The translations under genes were made by a program, and so were the position numbers. A stretch of DNA of 64,000 nucleotides from positions 434,001 to 498,000 of the forward strand of contig NZ_JAHXBF010000001.1 in the NCBI RefSeq assembly GCF_020103695.1, written 5' to 3'. Positions 17,225 to 25,601 of this stretch are shown here, one piece after another; positions within the stretch are counted from its first letter, which is position 1; every line of letters begins with the position of its first letter. The notes beneath the pieces were generated by a model. It did no database searches, had not been told where the DNA came from, and was given only the letters and a program-made list of their open reading frames with translations. Origin of the DNA: Hyalangium versicolor. GTDB lineage: Bacteria; Myxococcota; Myxococcia; Myxococcales; Myxococcaceae.

Positions 17225-19792
17225 ATGATGCACTCTTCTGTAACGAGTTGGCCGCGGCGTGTCGCGGCATTGGTTCAGTCTGGGCACCGCGGGTTTCGCG
17301 CGTCCCTGAGGATCTCCCTGGCATGCTGCCTCGCGCTCGGGCTCGCCGCCGGAGTGGCCGATGCCGCCCCTGTGAAGCCCAAGCCCGCGGGCGCCGCGGA
17401 TGCCAAGGCCAAGACCGTGAAGGGCAAGGGCAAGGTTCCCAAGAAGGTGAAGGGCGCTCCCGGTACGCCCGCGACCTCCACTCCGGCGCCCGTTCCCACG
17501 CCCTCGTCGGTGGACAACCTGAGCGTGGAGGATCCCACCGTCTCCCCGCCGGTCGAGGAGACCCCTGCGGCCGCGACCAGCACCCCCAGCATTCCCGTCC
17601 CGCCGCCGCCCGAGCCGACTCCGGCGCCCACTCCGGTCGCCGCGCCCCCGCCGACTCCGGCCCCTACCACCAGCTCCGGTTCGTCGAGCACCCTGTCGAC
17701 GTCGACTTCGGGCGGTCTGGCGCCGGAGTCCTCCTCGAGCAGCACCATGCCGGCGCCTGCTCCCTTCGCGGGCCCCGAGAGCACGCGTCCGTTGCCGCCG
17801 CCCGCCAGCATGGCCGGCCTCGGCATGGATGATCCGCTCTCCGGGCAGAACTCCATTGAAGAGGGCGTGAACAAGCTGCTGAGCGAGGCCGTGGTGACGA
17901 CGGCCGGCAAGCGCCAGCAGCGCATCTCCGATGTGCCGCTGACGGTGGCGTGGATCCCCGCCGAGGAGCTCGAGGGCACCGGTGCCTTCTCCCTGTGCGA
18001 GGCCGTCCAGTACTTCCCCGGCCTGGAGTGCCGCCGCGGCGCCATGCGCAAGGTGGCGGTGAGCGCGCGTGGCCTGGGTTCCAACTACCTGTCCAACCGC
18101 CTGCTGCTCCTCAAGGACGGCCGTCCGCTGACGGATCCCTGGACGGGCCAGTTCTACGCGGACGAGACGACGCCGCTCGTCAACCTGAAGCAGGTGGAAG
18201 TCATCCGCGGCCCGGGTTCCTCGCTGTACGGCTCCAACGCCTTCAGCGGCGTGATCAACCTCATCGAGCGCGATCCGTCGGATCTCATCCAGGAGGGCCA
18301 CCAGGTGGGCGCGGATGCGCGTCTGCTGGCGGGACAGGACGACACCTACCGCATCCAGACCACGGTGGCCGGCCGCGGCGGTCCGGTGGAGGCGCTGGCC
18401 AGCTACTACGGCTTCAAGTCGGACGGCCCGCAGCTGTTCAACGACCCGGTCAAGGGCATCACCGACAACAACGAGGACTCGACGGTCCATCAGGTGAGCG
18501 GCAAGGTGAAGGTGAAGGGCTTCTCGCTCAACGCCGACTACACCGACGCGGACCTGGGCCGTCCGGGTGGCCAGCAGATCTCCACCGTGGGCAACTGCGG
18601 CCGCTGCCACTACACCGCGGATGACAACGAGCACGTGGAGAACCTGAACGCGTCCGCTCAGTACGACCAGCAGGTGACGGACAACCTGCGCGTGTTCGGC
18701 CAGACCTACGCCTACTTCAAGCGCCGCATCGTCGAGCAGAAGAACATGATCACCAGCGAGCTTCAGCCGGCGCTGGGCAAGCGCCGCCGGTACGGCGGTG
18801 AGGTTCGCGCGCTGCTCACCCTGGAGAAGCTCAACGTCACCTTCGGCGGCGACGTGAAGGACGACCTGGTCAACAACCAGAACGTCCTCGAGGGGCTGTC
18901 GCTGGACGACACCAAGGAGACGATCCTCGGTGGCTTCGTGGACGCCGAGTTCCGCCCGCTGCAGAAGCTGGTGCTCAGCGCGGGTGCCCGCTACGACCGC
19001 TACCAGATCCCCGAGAAGGTGTGGGCGGAGCGCACGGATCAGATCTCCCCGCGCGCCAGCATCGTGTTCCACGCGATGGATGACCTGACGTTCCGCACCA
19101 ACTACGGCCGCGCCTTCCGCGCGCCCACGCTGGCGGAGCTGGCCATCAACCAGCAGATGTACGCGGCCACGCTGCTGGGCTCCTCGGACCTGAAGGCCGA
19201 GACGCTGGATACCTATGAGGCGGCGGTGGACTTCTGGCCCTTCCAGCGCCGGGTGCGCCTGACGGCCACGGGCTTCTACAACCGCGCCCAGAACTTCATC
19301 AATCAGCAGCTCATGTTCGGCTCCACCTCGCAGTTCCGGAACATCGGCGACGCGCGCGTGCTGGGCGCGGAGATCGAGGCGGCGGCGCAGATCCCCGCGG
19401 CGAACTCCTCGTTCGACGTGGCCTACCAGTACCTGGACGCCAAGTCGGTGCCGTACGGCGGCGGCGACGGCGAGCAGCTGGACTACGCCCCGCACCACCG
19501 CGTGTACGCCCGCGCCCGCACCGCCATGGGCAAGTACGGCTTCGCGGAGGTGTACGCCCTGTACGTGGGTGAGCGCTTCGACCCCGGCTTCATCGTCGAG
19601 GAGACGGGTGAGACGCAGCGTGTGAAGCTGCCCGGCTACGTCACCGCCAGCGCCCGTGTGGGCGTGAACGTGACGGACGCCATGTCCGTGTCACTTCTCG
19701 GTACCAACCTCTTCGACTCGAAGTACCAGGAGTCGCACGGCTTCCCGGCACCCCCTCGGGGCGTGTACACGGAAGTCAAGCTCCGTTACTAA
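17225..19792 (+). CDS. TonB-dependent outer membrane receptor with Pro-rich N-terminal arm
   Basis: An 855-residue outer membrane protein. After the signal peptide (residues 1-47, ending ADA) comes an unusual region of about 150 residues rich in Pro, Thr, Ser and Ala with a Lys-rich start. The plug domain follows (about 215-345: VPLTVAWIPAEELEGTGAFS, VSARGLGSNYLSNRLLLLKDGRP, VEVIRGPGSSLYGSNAFSGVINLI) and then a 22-strand-type barrel ending in an aromatic residue (VKLRY). It should import or sense a large ligand using TonB energy. A CGRCH motif lies at residues 458-462 in a probable surface loop. The HATPase gene starts six bases after the stop, so the receptor is probably co-transcribed with the switch proteins. 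Confidence 0.92.
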   Translation: MMHSSVTSWPRRVAALVQSGHRGFRASLRISLACCLALGLAAGVADAAPVKPKPAGAADAKAKTVKGKGKVPKKVKGAPGTPATSTPAPVPTPSSVDNLSVEDPTVSPPVEETPAAATSTPSIPVPPPPEPTPAPTPVAAPPPTPAPTTSSGSSSTLSTSTSGGLAPESSSSSTMPAPAPFAGPESTRPLPPPASMAGLGMDDPLSGQNSIEEGVNKLLSEAVVTTAGKRQQRISDVPLTVAWIPAEELEGTGAFSLCEAVQYFPGLECRRGAMRKVAVSARGLGSNYLSNRLLLLKDGRPLTDPWTGQFYADETTPLVNLKQVEVIRGPGSSLYGSNAFSGVINLIERDPSDLIQEGHQVGADARLLAGQDDTYRIQTTVAGRGGPVEALASYYGFKSDGPQLFNDPVKGITDNNEDSTVHQVSGKVKVKGFSLNADYTDADLGRPGGQQISTVGNCGRCHYTADDNEHVENLNASAQYDQQVTDNLRVFGQTYAYFKRRIVEQKNMITSELQPALGKRRRYGGEVRALLTLEKLNVTFGGDVKDDLVNNQNVLEGLSLDDTKETILGGFVDAEFRPLQKLVLSAGARYDRYQIPEKVWAERTDQISPRASIVFHAMDDLTFRTNYGRAFRAPTLAELAINQQMYAATLLGSSDLKAETLDTYEAAVDFWPFQRRVRLTATGFYNRAQNFINQQLMFGSTSQFRNIGDARVLGAEIEAAAQIPAANSSFDVAYQYLDAKSVPYGGGDGEQLDYAPHHRVYARARTAMGKYGFAEVYALYVGERFDPGFIVEETGETQRVKLPGYVTASARVGVNVTDAMSVSLLGTNLFDSKYQESHGFPAPPRGVYTEVKLRY

Positions 19793-19798
19793 CCCGCT

Positions 19799-20662
19799 GT
19801 GAGAACTGCTCCCCACGTGGAGGCCTCCCGAGGCCTCCTGCTGATCGCGGATCCTTCGCTCGCGCCCACGGTGCTCGAGCAGGTGGCCCCCACGCTTGCG
19901 CGCGGCGGTGTCTCCCTGTACTCGAGCCTGGAGGACACGGGCGCCGCGCGCGCCTCGGTACGCCGGCTGGTCCTCTTCGACGGCAAGCTGACTCCGGCGC
20001 ACGCGGAGCTGCTCAAACGCGATCCGCCCGCGCTGCTGCTCTCCACGCGTCAGCCAGAGAGCGGGCCCAGTGAGTGGGAAGCACTGTTGCTCGGCGCGGC
20101 GTTGAATGGCGGGCCCCTGACGCCTCAAGGGTTGTCGGTGGCCCGGCAGCGCATCCAGCGGCTGAAGGATGTGCAGCACGCCGCGGATGCGGCCTCCATG
20201 ATTGTGCTGGAGGCCGGGGGCACGAAGACGGCGGCCCAGCTTGCGGCGGACGTCATGCACGAGCTGGCCGTCAACGCGTTGCTCGACGCGCCGGTGGATG
20301 CCAAGGGTGAGCCCAAGTACGCCCACCGCCGGACCGAGGTGCAGGATGTGGATGCGGAGGACGCCTGCGAGTTGGGGCTCGCGGTGGACGGCGCTCGCGT
20401 CTATCTGGAGGCCGTGGACAAATTTGGCCGGCTGACGACAGGACCGTTTGTCAGAGCGTTGGAGTCGTATGGCGGCCGCGTGCAGGTCAATGCTTCAGGA
20501 GGAGGGGCGGGGTTGGGGTTGAGACGGATGATCGAGCACAGCGACGCCATCGCCGTGCGAGTGAACCGTGGGCGTGAAACGCGAGTGCTTTGCGCGGTGG
20601 ACCTGGGGGATGCACGCCGCCGCGCGGCGCTCCCCAAGTCGCTGCTCTTCTGTACGGAATGA
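19799..20662 (+). CDS. HATPase switch protein (anti-sigma-like)
   Basis: A 287-residue cytoplasmic protein. Residues 1-110 form an alpha/beta domain without clear catalytic residues. Residues about 130-275 carry a GHKL ATP-binding fold: an N box (VMHELAVNALLDAP, with Glu and Asn placed as in histidine kinases and anti-sigma kinases) and a G box GGGAGLGLRRMIEH followed by AIAVRVNRGRETRV. No phosphoacceptor His domain is present, so it resembles SpoIIAB/RsbW-type switch proteins more than a sensor kinase. It starts at GTG 19799, six bases after the receptor stop, and overlaps the STAS-kinase start by ATGA. It is inferred to bind or phosphorylate a STAS domain, probably that of the next gene. 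Confidence 0.8.
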   Translation: MRTAPHVEASRGLLLIADPSLAPTVLEQVAPTLARGGVSLYSSLEDTGAARASVRRLVLFDGKLTPAHAELLKRDPPALLLSTRQPESGPSEWEALLLGAALNGGPLTPQGLSVARQRIQRLKDVQHAADAASMIVLEAGGTKTAAQLAADVMHELAVNALLDAPVDAKGEPKYAHRRTEVQDVDAEDACELGLAVDGARVYLEAVDKFGRLTTGPFVRALESYGGRVQVNASGGGAGLGLRRMIEHSDAIAVRVNRGRETRVLCAVDLGDARRRAALPKSLLFCTE

Positions 20663-23600
20663 GGGTAGGGCCGGTGGAGAACCAGGGTTCTAACGCACAC
20701 ATCAGCCGCTCCCGCGTGGGGAACATCACCCACGTTCGGATCTCCGGCGTCATCGACGAGACGTTCCCACTCACGTCCGCCTCCCCTGAACTCACGGGGA
20801 TCGTCATCGTCGATCTGGGCTGCGTCGATCGCATCAGCTCGTTCGGTGTGCGCAAGTGGATCGAGTTCGCGTCCAAGCTGCCGTCGGGCGCCATCAGCAT
20901 GTACATGGTCTACGCACCGCCGGTGGTGGTGGACCAGCTCAACATGGTGGAGGGCTTCGCGGGCGTCACGCGCGTGCTCACCGTGCTGGCGCCGTATACG
21001 TGCCGCACGTGCAGCGAGGACCGGCTGCGCGCCGTCAACCTGATGGACGAGGCGCAGGTCATCTCCGAGAACCGCGCCCCCGAGCACAACTGCCCGGTCT
21101 GCTCCAACCCGCTGGAGTTCGCCGATCTGCCCGGCGAGTTCTTCGGGTACATGCGCCGGCAGAACCTGGGCACGGTGGATCCGGTGGTGATGCGCTACCT
21201 GCGCCTCGCCGTCGCCTCCGAGCCGCTGGATCTGCCCTCGCACCTGAAAGTGGTGCAGGACGACATCACCTACGTCACCCTGGCCAGCGTCATCCGGGGC
21301 GATCTCAACGTGCGCCGGCTGGCCTCGGGCCTGGAGGGGCGCGTCGCGTTCGACTTCGCGCACGTGGCCAAGGTGGAGCTGGAGGGCGTGCTGAAGCTGG
21401 AGCAGGTGCTGGAGACGTCCGCCAAGGGCGCCCAGGTCTTCCTGTGCCGCGTGCCTCCCGCGGTGCTCTCGCCGCTGGCCAAGTCCGGCAAGGCGCTTCC
21501 GGCGAAGATCCACTCGCTGTGGCTGCCGTACGAGTGCCAGAACTGCGGCCAGCTCCACCACCAGCGCCTGCACGCGGCCAGCTTCCTCCAGCAGTTGCGG
21601 CAGAACGAGGGGCAGGAGCGCCCCTGCGTCGTCTGTGGCGGGGCTTCCCGGCTGGCCTCCATTCCCAACCTGCCCCAGTTCCTGGCGCGCGTCCCGCTGA
21701 CGGACAAGCCCATGGAGGACGTGGAGTCGCTGGAGGCCCGCTCGAGGACGCAGTTCCTCTTCGGCTCCACCAACACCGCGCCCGAGGCCGGCGGTGCCGG
21801 CAACACGGACATCAGCGGTTCGCACGGCGGCAGCAAGCTGCAGATCATCCGCCGGCTGGGCCAGGGCGGCATGGCCGAAGTCTTCCTCGCCAAGCAGGTG
21901 GGCGTGAAGGGCTTCGAGAAGTTCCTGGTGATGAAGAAGATTCTCCAGCAGTTCGCGGAGAATCCCGAGTTCGTCGACATGCTCTTCGCCGAGGCCCGCG
22001 CCAACGCGCGCCTCACGCACCCCAACGTGGTGCAGACGTTCGACGTGGGCGTCACCGAGGGCGTGGCGTACATCCTCATGGAGTACGTGCGCGGCCCGGA
22101 CCTGAAGCGGCTCCTCAACGAGCTGCGCCGCAAGGGCCTGGCGCTGCCCATGGAGCACGCGCTGCGCATCGTCGCGGAGACGGCCGCCGGCCTGCACTAC
22201 GCCCACAGCTACGTGGACCCGGCCGGCAACGCGCACCCCGTGGTGCACCGCGACGTCAGCCCCCACAACATCCTCGTGTCGCTCGACGGCGCCATCAAGC
22301 TGAGCGACTTCGGCATCGCCAAGGTGCAGGGCGAGGACCACACCCAGGCGGGCGTGCTCAAGGGGAAGATCTCGTACATCTCTCCGGAGGCCGCCGCCGG
22401 CCGCTCGCTGGACGCGCGCAACGACGTGTTCGCACTGGGCGTGGTGCTCTTCGAGCTGCTCACGGGCCAGTTGCCGTTCCGCCGCGATCACGACGCAGCC
22501 ACGCTCAACGCCATCGTCCGTGAGCCGGCGCCCGTCCCCTCGCAGCTCAAGCCGAGCATTCCCCAGGACGTGTCGGATCTGATCCTCCGCGCGCTGGTGA
22601 AGGATCCTTCGCGGCGCACGCCCTCGGCGGCGGCCATGCGCGAGGAGATCGAGGCGGTGATGGCCCACCACCGGCTCAACTCCTCGCCGGCCGCGGTGGC
22701 CCAGTTCTTCAAGGACACGCTCGGAGACAGGCTGTCCGAGTACGCGCCCGCCGCCAGCTCGTCCTCCGGCTCCGGCTCGCACCCGCGCATCAACAGCACG
22801 GGCTCCGGGGAACTGGCGCCGTCCGACACGCGCTCCTCGGCGCGGCTGGCGGGCGCCGCGAGCAACTCCGGCACGGGCTCCGGCTCTCGTCCCAACCTGA
22901 CGGGCTCACGCCCGGGCATGGGCACGGGCTCGGGCCCTCGGCCCAGCCCTAGCGGCACGCCGTCTCCTCGCTCCGGGAGCGGGCCTCGTCCCATCCCCAC
23001 CGCTCAGCCGGCCCAGATGGCCGCGGGCGGCGAGGCCGCCGTGGACGCCGAGGCCGCCGAGCAGCAGGTCAAGGTGAAGCAGGCCGCGGGACAGCCGTCC
23101 CGGCCCAGCCAGACGGGGCAGCGCCCCGCGCTCGGGAATGCGGGCGGTGGCGCTCCGTCTCCTGCCTCGCGCTCGGGTATCCGGGCCATCCCCGCGGGAG
23201 TGGCTCCCCAGGCCAACGCGGCCCCCATGGCTCAGGGGACTGGGACCGGGCAGCGTCAGGCGCTCTCGGCGGCGCCAGCGGCTCCGGCGGTCGCGGTGGC
23301 CGCACCGCCGCATCGTCCCAGCGTCCAGATGGCGACTCCGGCTCCGGTGGCTCGCAACCCCGGATCTGCGCAGTCCCGTGTCGCCATTCCCGCGGTCGCG
23401 CCCGCACCCGTCGCTGCCCCCGTCGCTGCCCCCGTTCCGCCGCCGCCCGCGCCGGTTCAGCAGCCTCCGCCGCCCGAGTCTCCTCCCTCCTCGCGCAACT
23501 GGGTGGCGATCGCCGTCGGCGCCGTCGTGGTCCTGGGAGGCTTGGGCTTCGGCCTCATGCACTTCCTGGGCGGCAATGGCGGAATCGAGGTCGTCAACCT

Positions 23601-23991
23601 CAGCCAGGGTGAGCAGCTCTATATCGGCGGGCTCCGCATGGACAACTCGCCGCGCGTCGACAAGCCGGGCGCGCTGCTCGTCTCCACCGCCATGAATGGC
23701 CAGCTGCACCGGTTCGGCCGGACGGAGCGCCGCGATCGCATCGACGTGCGGACCATCCCCGAGGCCTCCCGCCAGGCGGGCAGCAAGGGCTCGCTGAGTG
23801 TGCTGGGCAACCCCGTGGGTTGCACCGTCAAGGTCAGCGGCGAGATGGTGGGGAAGACTCCGGTCAAGGCGCCCATCGACGCGGGCAAGGAGCTGGAGGT
23901 CCAGGTCGAGTGCGCGGCTGGCGTCACCACCGTCGCGGTGATGGCGGTGCCGGGCCAGGAAGTCGAGATCGATCCCCAGGCGAAGAAGTAG
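20659..23991 (+). CDS. STAS-STAS-Ser/Thr kinase with membrane anchor and PEGA-like tail
   Basis: A 1110-residue multidomain protein. Residues about 10-110 are a STAS-like domain with RISSFGVRKW at the usual phosphoserine site, followed by a four-Cys zinc ribbon (CRTC ... CPVC). Residues about 190-290 are a second STAS-like domain whose equivalent segment (VAKVELEGV) has no Ser, followed by another ribbon (CQNC ... CVVC). A Ser/Thr kinase follows at about 394-665: LGQGGMAEVFLAK, VMKKIL, HRDVSPHNILV, KLSDFGIAK, GKISYISPEA. A long Pro/Gly/Ser linker leads to one membrane helix (about 948-970) and a PEGA-like extracytoplasmic tail of about 140 residues. Start chosen from the ATGA overlap with the HATPase gene. 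Inferred to join partner switching and Hanks-type kinase signalling in one chain. Confidence 0.9.
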   Translation: MRVGPVENQGSNAHISRSRVGNITHVRISGVIDETFPLTSASPELTGIVIVDLGCVDRISSFGVRKWIEFASKLPSGAISMYMVYAPPVVVDQLNMVEGFAGVTRVLTVLAPYTCRTCSEDRLRAVNLMDEAQVISENRAPEHNCPVCSNPLEFADLPGEFFGYMRRQNLGTVDPVVMRYLRLAVASEPLDLPSHLKVVQDDITYVTLASVIRGDLNVRRLASGLEGRVAFDFAHVAKVELEGVLKLEQVLETSAKGAQVFLCRVPPAVLSPLAKSGKALPAKIHSLWLPYECQNCGQLHHQRLHAASFLQQLRQNEGQERPCVVCGGASRLASIPNLPQFLARVPLTDKPMEDVESLEARSRTQFLFGSTNTAPEAGGAGNTDISGSHGGSKLQIIRRLGQGGMAEVFLAKQVGVKGFEKFLVMKKILQQFAENPEFVDMLFAEARANARLTHPNVVQTFDVGVTEGVAYILMEYVRGPDLKRLLNELRRKGLALPMEHALRIVAETAAGLHYAHSYVDPAGNAHPVVHRDVSPHNILVSLDGAIKLSDFGIAKVQGEDHTQAGVLKGKISYISPEAAAGRSLDARNDVFALGVVLFELLTGQLPFRRDHDAATLNAIVREPAPVPSQLKPSIPQDVSDLILRALVKDPSRRTPSAAAMREEIEAVMAHHRLNSSPAAVAQFFKDTLGDRLSEYAPAASSSSGSGSHPRINSTGSGELAPSDTRSSARLAGAASNSGTGSGSRPNLTGSRPGMGTGSGPRPSPSGTPSPRSGSGPRPIPTAQPAQMAAGGEAAVDAEAAEQQVKVKQAAGQPSRPSQTGQRPALGNAGGGAPSPASRSGIRAIPAGVAPQANAAPMAQGTGTGQRQALSAAPAAPAVAVAAPPHRPSVQMATPAPVARNPGSAQSRVAIPAVAPAPVAAPVAAPVPPPPAPVQQPPPPESPPSSRNWVAIAVGAVVVLGGLGFGLMHFLGGNGGIEVVNLSQGEQLYIGGLRMDNSPRVDKPGALLVSTAMNGQLHRFGRTERRDRIDVRTIPEASRQAGSKGSLSVLGNPVGCTVKVSGEMVGKTPVKAPIDAGKELEVQVECAAGVTTVAVMAVPGQEVEIDPQAKK

Positions 23992-24008
23992 CACTCCGGG
24001 GCAGGGGC

Positions 24009-24028
24009 CGGGCCGCCACCACGGCCCG
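24009..24028. terminator. Hairpin between convergent genes
   Basis: Perfect 7-base arms CGGGCCG (24009-24015) and CGGCCCG (24022-24028) around CCACCA, between the kinase stop and the stop of the small zinc-ribbon gene. There is no T-run; it could serve both strands. Confidence 0.4.
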
Positions 24029-24034
24029 CCTCCG

Positions 24035-24223
24035 TCACGTGGCTCGCGGGCGCCAGAGTCCCAGGTCCTGCTTGAAGGCCACCTGGCCGGAGCGCGCGGG
24101 GATGCGCTCACAGCAGCCCTCCTTCATGCAATCCGGGCAGAGGGAGCGCTCGCAGCGGGCACACCAGTCAAAGATTTCATAGGCCTTGCCGTGCCGTGCA
24201 CAGCCCGCGCACACATCTCGCAT
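24035..24223 (-). CDS. Small Cys-rich zinc-ribbon protein
   Basis: A 62-residue protein with eight cysteines: CAGC near the N terminus, CARC and CPDC in the middle, and a CC pair shortly after. The pattern fits one or two zinc-binding knuckles. The ATG at 24223 has GGGAGG eight bases upstream, which supports translation. No DNA-binding or enzyme domain can be recognised. The convergent neighbour is the STAS kinase, which itself has two zinc ribbons, but no link can be shown. Confidence 0.65.
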   Translation of the reverse strand: MRDVCAGCARHGKAYEIFDWCARCERSLCPDCMKEGCCERIPARSGQVAFKQDLGLWRPRAT

Positions 24224-24511
24224 CGCTCAGCCTCCCTGTTCCGCGGATCACGCTAGGGGGCAGATCCGACACGCGGATCAGGTGACACCGCGTCAGGTGG
24301 GCCTCTTCCACGCGGCCAGAACGACACGGCCGCCGGGGAACGTGTTGGAACCCGGGCATGTTTCAAAGAGACGGGGACTTGCAAGGTTCAGTGCCCGGCG
24401 TCCGGGCTTGCTCGCTTGCTCGAATGCCTGGAAATGGGCCGCGCGGCTCAGCACCGAGATTGCATTGATTCGGTGGATTCCGAGGCTCCGCCTCCCTACA
24501 TGGGAAGGGAC

Positions 24512-25039
24512 ATGTTGCAGCGCAGAAAGGTCATCGGAGTGCTGGGGTCCGGGCGGGACGAGTACCGCGAGTGGGTGGTACCGCTCGCGCGGTGGATCGC
24601 CGAGCACGGGTACGATCTGCTCACCGGGGCGGGAGAGGGCGTCATGCGAGCGGCGGCGGAGGCGTTCGTCGCCGTGCCCGGGCGGCGGGGAGTCTCCATC
24701 GGCATCGTTCCGGGCGAGCTGGTGGACGGGGTGTATCGGCCCAAGCCCGGCTATCCCAATCCGAGCGTAGAGTTGCCCGTCTTCACCCACCTGCCCCTGA
24801 GCGGCGCCCAGGGCCAGGAACTCATGAGCCGCAATCACCTCAACGTGCTCTCCTCACACGCGCTCGTGGTGCTGCCGGGCGGCGCGGGCACGGCCTCCGA
24901 GGCGGCCCTGGCCCTGCGCTACCACAAGCCCACGCTGCTCTTCGGGCCCGAGCGGGAATTCCGGCGTTTCCCCGAGCAGATCGAGCGGACGGGCTCGCTG
25001 GAGCGCGTCTGCGACTGGCTGCTGGACACGGTGAGGTAG
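24512..25039 (+). CDS. LOG/TIGR00725-like nucleotide-binding Rossmann protein
   Basis: A 175-residue cytoplasmic protein of the LOG (lysine decarboxylase-like) fold. It opens with RKVIGVLGSGR, has LLTGAGEGVMRAAAEAF in the GGG region, and carries the signature LPGGAGTASEAALAL, equivalent to PGGxGTxxE. Classical LOG enzymes release cytokinin-type bases from nucleoside monophosphates; members of this sub-branch are mostly uncharacterised, and some bind Moco or nucleotides. ATG 24512 is chosen over ATG 24500 because GGGAAGGGA lies just upstream of it. The 288 bases before the gene hold no other gene. Confidence 0.85.
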   Translation: MLQRRKVIGVLGSGRDEYREWVVPLARWIAEHGYDLLTGAGEGVMRAAAEAFVAVPGRRGVSIGIVPGELVDGVYRPKPGYPNPSVELPVFTHLPLSGAQGQELMSRNHLNVLSSHALVVLPGGAGTASEAALALRYHKPTLLFGPEREFRRFPEQIERTGSLERVCDWLLDTVR

Positions 25040-25103
25040 CGCGCCCTCGCAAACCTGACAGGTCGTCCGCGCAAGCGCTCTGTTATGATGGGTTCAGAAC
25101 ACT

Positions 25104-25130
25104 GCGTCACCGTTTCACTGCGGGTGACGC
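25104..25130 (+). other. Hairpin in the leader of the small membrane protein gene
   Basis: 8-base perfect arms GCGTCACC (25104-25111) and GGTGACGC (25123-25130) around an 11-base loop, 26 bases before the ATG at 25156. A TATGAT hexamer at 25084-25089 could be a -10 element, but no matching -35 was found. It could be a partial terminator of the LOG gene or a leader structure. Confidence 0.35.
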
Positions 25131-25155
25131 GGCATACCCTGGGCGTCGCCCTGTC

Positions 25156-25557
25156 ATGATCAACCCTGAATACCCTCAGGCCAGTTGGTTCCTCGTCATC
25201 TCCGTTGGGGTCTTCCTGTTGGTGATAGCCCTGCCGCTGTTGCTGGCCCCCCTCACGTGGGCCCGGTGGTTCGGGTGGAAGATCCCCGAGGGGAGCACGG
25301 ACCTGACGGTGTACTTCGGGCGGTGCCTGGGAGCCACGGCGCTCACCCTCATCTTCGCGGTGGCGCACGGCATCCCAGACCCCAAGAGCCACCACCTGCT
25401 GTTCGAGCTCATCGCCATCGTCTCGGGTCTGATGATCCTCATCCACCTGTGGGGTGCCATCCGGAAGACACAACCGCTCTCCGAGACAGTAGAAATCGCT
25501 GTCTGGGTGGTGGTGTTCTCTTTCTCTTCGTGGATCCGCTTCTCCGTGCTTCCTTGA
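25156..25557 (+). CDS. Small integral membrane protein
   Basis: A 133-residue protein with four predicted membrane helices: about 12-33 (FLVISVGVFLLVIALPLLL), 53-72, 80-98 and 112-130. The conserved-looking loop WARWFGWKIPE follows the first helix. The pattern resembles small DUF4345-like or DoxX-like membrane proteins, but I cannot name the family. ATG 25156 is the first reasonable start; upstream frame sequence is Arg-rich and reads as non-coding. It ends 44 bases before the cyclase gene. Function unknown. Confidence 0.7.
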   Translation: MINPEYPQASWFLVISVGVFLLVIALPLLLAPLTWARWFGWKIPEGSTDLTVYFGRCLGATALTLIFAVAHGIPDPKSHHLLFELIAIVSGLMILIHLWGAIRKTQPLSETVEIAVWVVVFSFSSWIRFSVLP

Positions 25558-25601
25558 GCGGCCATGGTCCCGGATACCGAGCAGGGTAGGAAGGGGGGGA
25601 C

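Noticed and set aside
11764..19498. Several long antisense frames opposite the phosphatase, TPR and receptor genes
   Set aside because: All lie opposite genes with clear domains, are rich in Arg/Ala/Gly/His, and lack recognisable motifs.
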